A stretch of 64,000 nucleotides of DNA. Origin: Paraburkholderia bannensis NBRC 103871. GTDB taxonomy: Bacteria; Pseudomonadota; Gammaproteobacteria; Burkholderiales; Burkholderiaceae. The notes under the pieces were generated by a model, which did no database searches, had not been told where the DNA came from, and worked only from the letters and a program-made list of their open reading frames with translations. Positions 31,908 through 40,625 of the stretch are shown here, in pieces. The stretch spans positions 59,042 to 123,041 of the forward strand of contig NZ_BAYA01000027.1 of the NCBI RefSeq assembly GCF_000685015.1. Direction: 5' to 3'. The translations under genes were made by a program, and so were the position numbers. Within the stretch, counting starts at the first letter, position 1; each line of letters begins with the position of its first letter.

Positions 31908-32927
31908 TCAGTTTGTCGGCTGGGCCAGCGGTGTGGGTTCGAAGGCGCGCGTCGCGCGCCGGTCGGCAGGCACGATGAACGGTTGTGCGTCGAGTCGCCA
32001 GACGTTGCGCGTTTCGCCGTTCCATTGCAGGTCGACAGTGGGTTGCGCGTGAATCTCGCCGATGGCGGCGCAGGCGATCTCGCGCGCGGCGAAACGCGCA
32101 ATCACGGCATCGACATGTTCGTCGCGCACGCTCAGCAGATAGCCAAAGCTCGGGAAGATTTCGAGCCAGCGTGCGAGCGGCACGTCGGCAGGTTTGGGCA
32201 ATTGATCGAGGTCGATGCGCACGCCCACGCGCGAGCACTCGGCCAGCATCATCGCGGTGCCGGCGATACCGGCCATGCTGATGTCTTTCGCGGCGGCGCA
32301 CAGGCCGCTTTCGGCCAGCCCGGCGAGCACGGCCAGATCGTCACGCAGACGTTGCGCGGGCGCTTCGGTCGCGGCGTTCCAGTAGGGATAAGGCTCGACG
32401 AACGCGCCGCGCAAGTCCACGGCCATGAGCAATTTTTCGCCGGGTTGCGCGGTGAAGCTCGACAGCAGACGCTGCGCCCGGCCCACAATCGCCACCGCGA
32501 GTTGCGTGCGCTCGCTGCGTGCATTGCTATGGCCGCCGACGATCGGCACGCCCAACTGGCGCGATGCGGCGGCCATGCCTTCGAGCACCGGCGCGGCGGG
32601 CGCAATGCCATCGCTCCAGATCACGTCGACCACGGCAATCGGGCGGCCGCCCATCGCGCACACGTCGCTGACGTTCACCAGCACCGAACAGTAGCCCGCA
32701 AACCACGGCATGGCGTCGATCAGGTCGCTCACCATGCCTTCGGCGGCAAACAGCAGGTAGCCGTCGCCATCGGGAATGGCGGCGCAGTCGTCGCCCGCGG
32801 CCATGATGGCGGAATTCGCGCGGCCTGCGTCGTCCGCATCAAGCGCCGCGAGCATCGGCGCGATATCGGACTTGTGCGCGACGCCGCGGCTCGCCCGCAG
32901 TTTCGCCACGATCTCGTCGAGCGTCAT
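31908..32927 (-). CDS. nitF: NitF: AIR synthase (PurM)-like protein
   Basis: A 339-residue protein with PurM/SelD-type ATP-binding features: GDDCAAIPDGDGYLLFAAEGM near the N-terminus, VNVSDVCAMGGRP, GGHSNARS and KDISMAGIAGTAMML. PurM-fold enzymes activate an oxygen atom with ATP for attack by an amine; in Nit1C this may activate a nitrile-derived or acetyl-type intermediate (inference). In some genomes NitE and NitF are fused; here they are separate but coupled by an ATGA overlap. Confidence 0.92.
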   Translation of the reverse strand: MTLDEIVAKLRASRGVAHKSDIAPMLAALDADDAGRANSAIMAAGDDCAAIPDGDGYLLFAAEGMVSDLIDAMPWFAGYCSVLVNVSDVCAMGGRPIAVVDVIWSDGIAPAAPVLEGMAAASRQLGVPIVGGHSNARSERTQLAVAIVGRAQRLLSSFTAQPGEKLLMAVDLRGAFVEPYPYWNAATEAPAQRLRDDLAVLAGLAESGLCAAAKDISMAGIAGTAMMLAECSRVGVRIDLDQLPKPADVPLARWLEIFPSFGYLLSVRDEHVDAVIARFAAREIACAAIGEIHAQPTVDLQWNGETRNVWRLDAQPFIVPADRRATRAFEPTPLAQPTN

Positions 32928-33487
32928 GCGGCCCTCCGGTGATCGATGACGAAGCCGTCGAAAGGCGTCGCGCAGGGCGGATAGTGCGCGAGATCGGCCT
33001 GCATGACGTGATGCGCGCGACCGAAGAAGATCGCCTCGTCGATTGTGCGCCAGTGCAGCCGATGAAAGAGCGGCGCATTCTGCGCCTGGACGTGCGCCAG
33101 AAACGTATCGCAGCCAAACGCATGCGCGCTGCTCACGGCCAGCCGGATCAAGGTCGCGCCGATGCGCCCATGACGGCGGTACGGCGCGCTCACGGCAAGC
33201 CGCGAGCCATACCACGTCGCCTCGGTCGCATGATCGCGATGAATGCGCACCGTGCCGATCACTTCGCGTGCGTCGCCGTGCGGATCGAGTACGGCCACGA
33301 GCAGTTGCGCGTGGGCGTCGATGGCGTCGCGATCGTCCTGTTCGAAGACGCCCTGCTCCTCGCAGAACACCGCGCGCCGTATCGCCAGCGCCGCTTCGCG
33401 CTCCCAGTCGTGCCGCGCCCAGCGCACGACGATGCTATCGGCCACGGAATTGGCCACCGAATTGGCAACCGAAGCGATCGTACTCAT
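32924..33487 (-). CDS. nitE: NitE: GNAT-family N-acetyltransferase (MSMEG_0567 type)
   Basis: A 187-residue protein with the GNAT fold: AALAIRRAVFCEEQGVF, EVIGTVRIH and the acetyl-CoA loop RLAVSAPYRRHGRIGATL. The N-terminus carries a short repeated segment (SVANSVANSVADS). It is Nit1C-specific and its acceptor is unknown. The start overlaps the nitD stop and the stop overlaps the nitF start (both ATGA), so stoichiometric translation is likely. Confidence 0.92.
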   Translation of the reverse strand: MSTIASVANSVANSVADSIVVRWARHDWEREAALAIRRAVFCEEQGVFEQDDRDAIDAHAQLLVAVLDPHGDAREVIGTVRIHRDHATEATWYGSRLAVSAPYRRHGRIGATLIRLAVSSAHAFGCDTFLAHVQAQNAPLFHRLHWRTIDEAIFFGRAHHVMQADLAHYPPCATPFDGFVIDHRRAA

Positions 33488-34611
33488 GCCGCCACCTTTT
33501 CGAACGAGGACAACGCGGAGCACGCGCCACACTTTCCGCACCCGGCCTTGATATCGGCCGCGCGCAAGCCGGCTTCGCGCACCATCGCGCCCAGCGGCGC
33601 GAGAATCGAGCGCATGAATTCCGGCGTGGGCGGCGCGTGATCTTCCAGCGGCGTGCCGGAGATCGGCACGAAGGGCACCACGAACGGATAAACCCCAATG
33701 GCGAGCAGTTGATGCGCGACATCGAGCACGCGCTGCGGCGGATCGCCCAGTCCCGCGAGAATATACGTGCTCACCTGGCCGCGCCCGAACACCTTCACAG
33801 CAGCCTCGAATGCGCTCATATAGCGGCTCACCGGCACCGTCGCCTTGCCCGGCATGATGCGCGCGCGCTCAGCCTCGCCCAGCACTTCCAGATGCATGCC
33901 GAGCGTGTCGATCCCGGCTTCGCGCATGCGGGCAAACCACGCGTCGTCGTCGGGCGGCTCGCATTGCGCCTGGATCGGCAGATTGACGGCGCGTTTGATG
34001 GCCCGCGCGCTGTCGCACAGAATCGCCGCGCCCCGATCGGGTGTGGGTGGCGTGCCCGTCGTGAGCACCATATGCTTGACGCCGTCGAGCAGCACCGCCG
34101 CCCGCGCGACTTCGGCCAGTTGTTCCGGCGTCTTGTGCGCGACCGTTCGGCCCGCTGCGAGCGACTGGCCGATTGCGCAGAATTTGCAGGCTTTTTTGCG
34201 GCTCTCGTAGCGGATGCAGGTTTGCAGCACCGTGGTCGCGAGTACATCGGTGCCGTGCAGCGTGGCGATGTGCGAATACGGCACGCCATCGAGTGTCTGC
34301 AGCTTGTAAAAACGCGGCTTCTTCGCAAAGGCAATCTGCGCGATCGGGATGCTGCCGCGCGTGAGCACGCTCACGCCGCTCGCATCGGGTTCGTTGGCGA
34401 CGAAGACAGATTGATGCGCGCCGTGCGTATGCACCGGCACCATCAGCGTGACGCCGTCGATCACGACGGCCTTGTGATCGGAGGGGCCCGCACCGCCGCG
34501 TCGCGACAGTCCATCGGACTCGCCCTCGGGCGAGGCGAGACGCAGGCCGCTCGACTGCAGCTCAGTCAAGAGTTGCAGGCTCGATTCCGGCAGATTGACG
34601 CTGGCGTTCAT
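33484..34611 (-). CDS. nitD: NitD: radical SAM protein (MSMEG_0568 type)
   Basis: A 375-residue protein. The cluster cysteines lie in CIRYESRKKACKFCAIG, a wider spacing than the classic CxxxCxxC but usual for this Nit-associated family. There is a second Cys-rich motif at the C-terminus (CGKCGACS), which may hold an auxiliary Fe-S cluster. TTGTPPTPD and AQCEPPDDD sit in the barrel. The ATG at 34611 lies inside nitC, giving a 50-base overlap; the frame extends further upstream, but the family start fits here. Its reaction in cyanide assimilation is unknown; a radical step on a cyanide-derived adduct is possible. Confidence 0.92.
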   Translation of the reverse strand: MNASVNLPESSLQLLTELQSSGLRLASPEGESDGLSRRGGAGPSDHKAVVIDGVTLMVPVHTHGAHQSVFVANEPDASGVSVLTRGSIPIAQIAFAKKPRFYKLQTLDGVPYSHIATLHGTDVLATTVLQTCIRYESRKKACKFCAIGQSLAAGRTVAHKTPEQLAEVARAAVLLDGVKHMVLTTGTPPTPDRGAAILCDSARAIKRAVNLPIQAQCEPPDDDAWFARMREAGIDTLGMHLEVLGEAERARIMPGKATVPVSRYMSAFEAAVKVFGRGQVSTYILAGLGDPPQRVLDVAHQLLAIGVYPFVVPFVPISGTPLEDHAPPTPEFMRSILAPLGAMVREAGLRAADIKAGCGKCGACSALSSFEKVAA

Positions 34612-35587
34612 CGTGAAGGCTCCATGAAACAGTGGCAGGCGTGTCGTCGAAAGAGAAAACCGGCGTGGCAGGCCGCTCGTTGATCGCAAGACTCAGCAAT
34701 TCGGGCCGTGCATAGTGGCCGACCGAATCCATCATGCGTTTGCGCTTGGTGATGAGCATCATGTCGAGATCGGCAATCACCATGCCCTCGCCTTCGCGCA
34801 ACGGCGGCGCGAGATGCTGCCCTTCGGGCGAAATGATCGCGGCGTTGCAGCCGCCGCGCAGCGCCTTTTGCAGCTTCGGATCGCTGGTGACGGATTCGAT
34901 CTGCGCGTCACTGAGCCATCCCGTTGCGTTCACAACGAAACAGCCGGATTCGAGCGCGTGATGGCGAATCGTCACTTCGATCTGTTCGGCGAAAATCGGC
35001 CCAACCAGCGAGCCGGGAAACTGGCTGCAGTGAATCTCTTCGTGCTGTGTCATGAGCGCGTAGCGCGCCAGCGGGTTGTAATGCTCCCAGCAGGCCAGCG
35101 CGCCCACGCGGCCCACGGCAGTCTGCGCAACCTTCAGCCCGGCGGCGTCGCCCTGCCCCCAGATCATGCGTTCATGAAACGTGGGCGTGAGCTTGCGGCG
35201 CTTGACCTTGATCTGGCCATCGGCGTCGAAAATCAGCTGGGTGTTGTACAGGCTGCCGTGATCGCGTTCATTGACGCCCAGCACGATCACCATGCCGTAC
35301 TCGCGTGCCAGCGCGCCGATGGTTTCCGTCACAGGGCCCGGTATCGTCACCGCCTCCTCGTACAGACGCAGATGTTCGGCGCCCGACTGCACCGGCGGCA
35401 GCACGAACGAAAAGTACGGGTAGTACGGCAGGAACGTTTCGGGAAACACGGCCAGTTGCACGCCTTCGCGCGCGGCGCTGACGATCGCGTCGGCAACGCG
35501 TGCGAGCGTGCCCGCACACGATTGAAGATCGGGCGCAATCTGTACAGCCGCCGCACGCACAATGCGCTTCGTGGATGGAGTCGACAT
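34562..35587 (-). CDS. nitC: NitC: nitrilase (Nit1C / Nit6803 type)
   Basis: A 341-residue carbon-nitrogen hydrolase with the Glu-Lys-Cys triad in place: Glu50 (AVFPETFLP), Lys132 (KRRKLTPT) and Cys166 (GALACWEHYNP). It hydrolyses a nitrile to an acid and ammonia. Nit1C nitrilases act on organic nitriles rather than free cyanide in known examples, so a nitrile formed from cyanide is the likely natural substrate. It follows nitB by 16 bases and overlaps nitD by 50. The C-terminal tail beyond WSLHDERQ lies in that overlap. Confidence 0.95.
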   Translation of the reverse strand: MSTPSTKRIVRAAAVQIAPDLQSCAGTLARVADAIVSAAREGVQLAVFPETFLPYYPYFSFVLPPVQSGAEHLRLYEEAVTIPGPVTETIGALAREYGMVIVLGVNERDHGSLYNTQLIFDADGQIKVKRRKLTPTFHERMIWGQGDAAGLKVAQTAVGRVGALACWEHYNPLARYALMTQHEEIHCSQFPGSLVGPIFAEQIEVTIRHHALESGCFVVNATGWLSDAQIESVTSDPKLQKALRGGCNAAIISPEGQHLAPPLREGEGMVIADLDMMLITKRKRMMDSVGHYARPELLSLAINERPATPVFSFDDTPATVSWSLHDERQRQSAGIEPATLD

Positions 35588-35603
35588 GGCGATACCCGTG
35601 AAC

Positions 35604-36086
35604 TCAAACTGTCCAGGTGTCGATCACGAGCGCGTTCGACTTGCGATGCAGCAGCTTCAGGTCGAGCACATCGAGCGGATTGATCGGGCGCACGCCTTCG
35701 ATCAGCGCGGCCTCGGTCTGGCCGTAAAGCGCCTGAAGCGCAAAGCGGCACGCGTAGACCTTGCCGCCTTCGGCCATGAATTTCATCAGTTGATTGTTGA
35801 AATTCAGGTGCCCCGGGAAGGCTTCGGCGCCCAGCGTGGGAAAGCCGCGCTGAACGCCCAGCATCACGCCGGGGCCATACAGCAGGATCGAGGTTTCGAA
35901 GCCCTTGCGCTGCAAACGCGTCGCCTGGAGCATATTGACGAAGCCGATCGAACCTTCGAAAGCCACCGTATGGAAGGTGACGAGTGCTTTCTCGCCGGGC
36001 TCGGCCTTGACGTCCTCGAACACCTTCTCTTCGTAATCGACCAGATGGTCGCCGGTCTTGTGCGCGGGCAGGGTGATGGCGGGCAT
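35604..36086 (-). CDS. nitB: NitB: first protein of the Nit1C cluster (MSMEG_0572/Sll0783 type)
   Basis: A 160-residue DsrE-like protein (VTFHTVAFEGSIGFVNML, ILLYGPGVMLGVQRGFPTLG, GKVYACRFALQALYG). It is conserved as the first gene of Nit1C clusters and annotated as a nitrogen-starvation response protein. No enzyme motif is obvious; the single Cys in VYACRF could be functional, as in DsrE relatives. It heads the nine-gene minus-strand operon, with its promoter in the 36087-36453 region. Confidence 0.9.
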   Translation of the reverse strand: MPAITLPAHKTGDHLVDYEEKVFEDVKAEPGEKALVTFHTVAFEGSIGFVNMLQATRLQRKGFETSILLYGPGVMLGVQRGFPTLGAEAFPGHLNFNNQLMKFMAEGGKVYACRFALQALYGQTEAALIEGVRPINPLDVLDLKLLHRKSNALVIDTWTV

Positions 36087-36453
36087 TGCGTGACTCCGTT
36101 CAATGATTGAGGACTGTGACCGACCGGTGGCCGGCGTCTCTCATTTCGCAACGGCTATGCCATCAAGAACCTGGCGTCATGCAATCAATCCGCAATCAAT
36201 GGCGCGTGTCGCGAATGATCCCGACGATTATTTTTCGCGAGCCACGGGCGCGGCCTGCAGGTGAACGGTTCTGTGCGTCGGGCGCGCAACGGCGTGCGCC
36301 CCGGGGCTGGGCAATGTGCATTCAATTCAGGTGCATGCGTGCATCATTTCGGATCATTCAATGCAATCGTGTGCGATCAATTGATTTATTTTTCGGCGCC
36401 CATTCTCACTAGAATGAATGAGTCCATTTCGAAGGCGCCCGCGCGCACGTCCC
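36087..36453. promoter_or_regulatory. Divergent nitB / MocR control region with direct repeats
   Basis: No gene is supported. Two related elements occur: ATGCAATC-N5-GCAATCAAT (36179-36200; GCAATCAAT itself is repeated with 11-base period at 36181 and 36192) and ATGCAATC-N4-GCGATCAAT (36361-36381). Direct repeats are the usual MocR operator form. The copies lie about 95 bases from nitB and about 75 bases from the regulator gene. Confidence 0.55.
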
Positions 36454-37845
36454 ATGTCGAATGTCACCGCCCACTGGCTCAAACGGCTCGCCGAAAGCGA
36501 TAAACCCGTTTATCAGACGATTCCCGATCTCATCGAAGAGGATGTCGCGAGCGGCCGGCTGCGCCCGCGTGACCGGTTGCCCGCGCTGCGCGATCTCTCC
36601 GACGCCCTCAAGGTCAACTACACGACGCTCGCGCGCGGGTATGCCGAAGCGCGCAAGCGCGGCTTGATCGATTCGCGCGCGGGCAGCGGGTCGTATGTGC
36701 GCGGACGTCCGCCCACGATGCCGCTACGTGCGGGCACGGCGCTGGAAATGACCATGAACATGCCGCCCGAGCCGCCGGAAATGACCGCGCTGCTGGCGGA
36801 GTCGGCGGCGCAGATCATCGGCGCAGCGGATCCCTGGTCGATGCTGCGCTACCAGGATTTTGGCGGCTCGCGGTTCGAACGCAGCATGGCGAGCCAGTGG
36901 CTGCGTCGCACCCTGCCCTCGCATCGCGCCGACGCACTGCTGGTCTGCCCCGGCATTCACAACGCGCTCGTGGCGTTGCTGCTTCGACTGGTGAAGGCTG
37001 GTGAAGCGATCTGCACCGATTGCCTCGCGTATCCCGGTCTCAAGGTCATCGCCAATCAACTGGGCATGCCGCTCGCCCCGTTGCCGCGTGACGACGAAGG
37101 CCTGAGCGCCACCGCGTTCGAGGCGCTCTGCAAGTCGCGCAAGCCCGGTGTGCTCTATTGCAATCCCACGTTGCAGAATCCGACTACGCGCACGCTCTCG
37201 CAGAATCGCCGCGAGCACATTGCCGATATCGCGCTGCGCTACAACGTGCCGATCATCGAGGACGACGCCTACGGCATGCTGTGCGACACGCCGCCCGTCG
37301 CGCTCGCCACGCTCGCGCCCGAACTCACTTACTACGTGACGGGGATGTCGAAGTGCTTTGGCGCGGGCTTGCGCGTGGCCTTCGTGGTCGCGCCCGGCGC
37401 ACGCCACGCCGAAAGGCTGTCCGGCGCGCTTCGCGCGACCACCGTGATGGCGAGCCCGTACATGTCGCATCTCGCGGCGCGCTGGATCGAAAGCGGCGTT
37501 GCGCAGCAGATGCTCGATGCGATTCGCAACGAGTGCGCGGTGCGCCAGCATATCGCCGCGCAGGTGTTTGCGTCGCGCGAGATCGAGACGTCGAAGGAAT
37601 GCTTTCACCTGTGGCTGACGGTGCCGCCGGAAACGGGCTGGAGCGCATCGGAACTGGCTTCGCATTTGCGCACGAAACAGATCGGCGTGGTCTCGGGCGC
37701 TGCGTTCAGCACCGACGGTAATCCGCCCAACGCCGTGCGCATCTGCCTGGGCGGCCCTGGCGACGCGATCGAAATGGAAGAATCCCTGCATATGGTGGCC
37801 GATATGCTCGACCATCCGGATCATCTGCATTCGCCGATGCTGTAG
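36454..37845 (+). CDS. MocR-type regulator, probable regulator of the Nit1C operon
   Basis: A 463-residue protein with a GntR winged helix at about residues 12-80 (IPDLIEEDVASGRL, RLPALRDLSDALKVNYTT) and an aminotransferase-like domain with IIEDDAYGM and the PLP lysine in TGMSKCFG. I prefer the ATG at 36454 (MSNVTAHW); an in-frame ATG at 36418 would add 12 basic residues. It is divergent from nitB, and its likely operators are the GCAATCAAT direct repeats between them. The effector may be an amino compound made from cyanide or a nitrile (inference). Confidence 0.92.
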   Translation: MSNVTAHWLKRLAESDKPVYQTIPDLIEEDVASGRLRPRDRLPALRDLSDALKVNYTTLARGYAEARKRGLIDSRAGSGSYVRGRPPTMPLRAGTALEMTMNMPPEPPEMTALLAESAAQIIGAADPWSMLRYQDFGGSRFERSMASQWLRRTLPSHRADALLVCPGIHNALVALLLRLVKAGEAICTDCLAYPGLKVIANQLGMPLAPLPRDDEGLSATAFEALCKSRKPGVLYCNPTLQNPTTRTLSQNRREHIADIALRYNVPIIEDDAYGMLCDTPPVALATLAPELTYYVTGMSKCFGAGLRVAFVVAPGARHAERLSGALRATTVMASPYMSHLAARWIESGVAQQMLDAIRNECAVRQHIAAQVFASREIETSKECFHLWLTVPPETGWSASELASHLRTKQIGVVSGAAFSTDGNPPNAVRICLGGPGDAIEMEESLHMVADMLDHPDHLHSPML

Positions 37846-37936
37846 TGACCGGACGATAGCCCGTTTAGCGAACATTGCGCCCCGCTCCTGCCCAGCCGGA
37901 TGCGTTTGCGCGTGTGGTGGCCCAGAACACACGAAA

Positions 37937-37963
37937 GCCGCCGCGTGTTGCCACAGCGGCGGC
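37937..37963 (-). terminator. Hairpin downstream of the OprB-like porin gene
   Basis: GCCGCCGC / GCGGCGGC perfect 8-bp arms, 11-base loop. On the minus strand it is followed by TTTCG. It lies between the convergent MocR and porin genes, 71 bases past the porin stop. Confidence 0.6.
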
Positions 37964-38034
37964 CGGTTAAGGGCATCAAGCGCCGGGAAGCGCAACGTCC
38001 CTGGCGATGTCCGTATGCTCAGTGCAAGCCCGCT

Positions 38035-39624
38035 TCAGCGATCCGTCAACCCGAGCATCTTGTCGAAGAACACGCTCGCGACGATCCCCGCGACAATGCC
38101 GTTTTTCGGCGTGGCCGAATAAGCCGGATTGCCGAATGTGCTGGTATTCCACGTGCGCATGACATACGGACTCAAAATGATGCTGCGCGTCAGCGCGATA
38201 TTCGCGTCGATCTTCAGTCCGTACTGCGTGCGCCCGACCGTATAGCCGCTGCCGCCCGCCGCAAGATTTTCCTGCTTCAGATATTCCTGCTCGTGCGGCG
38301 TGAGCGTCGCCCAGTTCAGCGAAATCGAAAAACTGTCGTGCGGGCGGCTGCGCAGCGGCGCTTCGACAATCACGCCCGCGCTGCCGGTCATCGCGAGGCC
38401 GTAGCTCGAATGCGCGTCGAAGCTGCCGGTCGCCGTGGCGAACAGCGAAACCGCAGTCGGGTCAGGCGCGCCAGCCTGACCGCCATCGGGGCGCCAGACG
38501 ACCTGACGCCCGCCAAAGTAGATCCCCGACGTCCCTTTGTGCGTGTCCTGCGTGAATGGGTCGGTCTGCGTGCGCGTGTTGTAGTACAGCATCAGCTCAT
38601 AGCTCTTCGGATACGGATCGCTCTGATACGTCGTGCGGTACGCGGTGCTCGCGAGCCACACGTTGCTGTCCGGCACGCTGTCCGTCCATTCCCAGCCGTT
38701 CGTGAACGGATAGGCGGGATTCGAGCGGAACAGCCCCGCCTGCACAGACCATGCAGGCGTGATGTTGTAGCGGGCCCGCCCGCCCCAGTTCACGTACACC
38801 GGCGGATTCATGCCCGCGCTGTTTTGCAGGATCGCGCTCTGGCAACCGAAGCCCTGATTGCACACCGGCGCGCCAAAGTACGCACCCGCATTGGTCTTGC
38901 CGAATTCGACGTCGAGCTTGTCGTGAAACGCCTTTTGCTCCCATGTGAAGATCCCCAGATGCGACACCTGCGGCACATACGGCCCCGGCTGGCCCGCCAG
39001 CACGTCGCCAACCTGCGTGCCCCACGCGAGGTTGTTCGTGAACGGCACGAACAGTTGCTGGAAGTGAATCGTCGCGCCGGGAAAACCAGCGATCTTTTCC
39101 ATGTCGAAATCGCCGCCCACGGCAATGAAGGTGAGCGCCTCGTGATTGCCCGTCTGCTGCCCGACACTCGGATTGGCCAGGTACATCTGCACCAGATTTA
39201 GCGACGGCGTGAAGCCCCAGTCGTTGAGCTTCTGGCCGATGCCGGCGAGCAGACCCTGACGCGGCCCGGGCGCAGGCGACGGCGTGGCGTCGCCGATGTG
39301 CGAGACGCCGAGCTGGTCTGTCGACGGAATGCCTTGCTGCACGCTCGGCCGGTCGGTCGAGGCCTGCTGCAGCGGTGCATCGGCGGCGGCGAGCCTGACG
39401 GTGGCGGCCGCTGTTTTCAGCTTCGTCGGCTTCGTCGGCTGGCCGGTTTGTGCCGCGGATGGCGCATCGATTGGCGTGGCCGCGGTCGCGGTGGCGTCGC
39501 TGGACTGTGCGTGAAGCACACCGCTTGCGAGCATAGCGGCCAGTGCAATCGCCGAACGGCATGGGGCGCGGTTCGAATGGCGCGTTGGGAAAGCGTGGGG
39601 TACTCCAAACCTGTCGATCGTCAT
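38035..39624 (-). CDS. OprB-family (carbohydrate-selective type) outer-membrane porin
   Basis: A 529-residue exported protein. After a short basic start, the hydrophobic stretch SAIALAAMLASGVLHAQ ends in an AxA-like cleavage site; an Ala/Thr/Pro-rich spacer follows, then beta-barrel sequence from about residue 130 with repeated aromatic-rich strands (GATIHFQQLFVPF, LGIFTWEQKAFHDKLDVEFGKTNAGAYFG). OprB porins take up sugars and other small molecules. The C-terminus ends in LGLTDR rather than the usual terminal aromatic residue. It is the last gene of the minus-strand set next to the catabolic cluster, so it may admit that cluster's substrate. Confidence 0.85.
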   Translation of the reverse strand: MTIDRFGVPHAFPTRHSNRAPCRSAIALAAMLASGVLHAQSSDATATAATPIDAPSAAQTGQPTKPTKLKTAAATVRLAAADAPLQQASTDRPSVQQGIPSTDQLGVSHIGDATPSPAPGPRQGLLAGIGQKLNDWGFTPSLNLVQMYLANPSVGQQTGNHEALTFIAVGGDFDMEKIAGFPGATIHFQQLFVPFTNNLAWGTQVGDVLAGQPGPYVPQVSHLGIFTWEQKAFHDKLDVEFGKTNAGAYFGAPVCNQGFGCQSAILQNSAGMNPPVYVNWGGRARYNITPAWSVQAGLFRSNPAYPFTNGWEWTDSVPDSNVWLASTAYRTTYQSDPYPKSYELMLYYNTRTQTDPFTQDTHKGTSGIYFGGRQVVWRPDGGQAGAPDPTAVSLFATATGSFDAHSSYGLAMTGSAGVIVEAPLRSRPHDSFSISLNWATLTPHEQEYLKQENLAAGGSGYTVGRTQYGLKIDANIALTRSIILSPYVMRTWNTSTFGNPAYSATPKNGIVAGIVASVFFDKMLGLTDR

Positions 39625-39766
39625 TGTTATCGTCTCCTGTTTTTTAGGGCAAAGCGTCTCCCGCCGCGTCTGTCGCCAGATGCGGTGAGGTATTCATGGG
39701 AATCGGAGAAAGCGGCCTGGGCGCCGCTAGCGCGGGGTCATGGCGCGCTGACTGCGCGCGTGGCGG

Positions 39767-40609
39767 CTACCACGCCGTCGCGCCGCCATCGACGGGGAAA
39801 TCCGCGCCGGTGATCCACGCGGCCTCGTCGGATGCGAGAAACAGCGCGCACCACGCCACGTCCTCGGGCTGGCCGACGCGCTTGATCATCAGCTTGCCGA
39901 GCGCGCGCTCGACGAATTCCGGCTGCGCGTGCATGTGGCGGCGCGTCGCGTCGGTTTCCACCAGCGCGGGCGAAATGGTGTTGGCGCGAATGCCGTGCGG
40001 CGCGCCTTCCATCGCAAGCTGGCGCGTCATGGCGAGCACCCCGCCCTTGCCCGCACAGTGCGCGAGCGCGGGCGAGCCGTCGAGCGCAAGCGCCGCGTTC
40101 GCCGAGGCGAAATTGATCACCGCCCCGCCCCCGCGCGCGATCAGCGCAGGCCACGCGGCGCGGCACAGCAGGAACACGATGTCCAGTTCGCCGGTGAGCG
40201 TCTTGCGCCACTGTGTCTCGTAGTCCATATCGGTGAGCCACGCAAAGGCGCCGAAGGCGGCGGCGTTGACGAGCACATCGATGCCGCCGTGCAGTTCGAC
40301 CGCATGGTCGATGACGCGCGCCGCCTCGCGCGGCTGCGTGAGATCGCAAGGCTGCACGCCGTCGATGCGAAAGCCGCGCTCGCGGGCTTCCTCGATGCAG
40401 CGAGCGGCGGCGTCGGCGTCGATATCGCAGCCCACCACGCGCGCGCCCTGCGCCGCGAACATCAAGGCGCAAGCGCGTCCAATGCCGCTGCCGATGCCCG
40501 TCACCACGGCGACCTTGTCACGCAGACGCTCGCCGCGCCGGATCGGCAACGCGGGCTGCCACGCCGGGTGCATCGCCGGCTTCGTATCCGGCTTCGAATC
40601 CTGATTCAT
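39767..40609 (-). CDS. SDR-family protein with Tyr-to-His at the catalytic position
   Basis: A 280-residue Rossmann-fold SDR: VTGIGSGIG, CDIDADAA, NFASANAA and ISPALVETDATRR, ending FPVDGGATAW. The YxxxK motif reads HCAGK, so the catalytic Tyr is His while Lys remains. This could change the reaction or abolish normal dehydrogenase activity. I chose the ATG at 40609, which gives a conserved-looking N-terminus (MNQDSKP). It lies 16 bases after the MFS gene and on its strand, so it probably belongs to the catabolic cluster. Confidence 0.88.
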   Translation of the reverse strand: MNQDSKPDTKPAMHPAWQPALPIRRGERLRDKVAVVTGIGSGIGRACALMFAAQGARVVGCDIDADAAARCIEEARERGFRIDGVQPCDLTQPREAARVIDHAVELHGGIDVLVNAAAFGAFAWLTDMDYETQWRKTLTGELDIVFLLCRAAWPALIARGGGAVINFASANAALALDGSPALAHCAGKGGVLAMTRQLAMEGAPHGIRANTISPALVETDATRRHMHAQPEFVERALGKLMIKRVGQPEDVAWCALFLASDEAAWITGADFPVDGGATAW

Positions 40610-40625
40610 GCGCGTCTCCGTCCGC

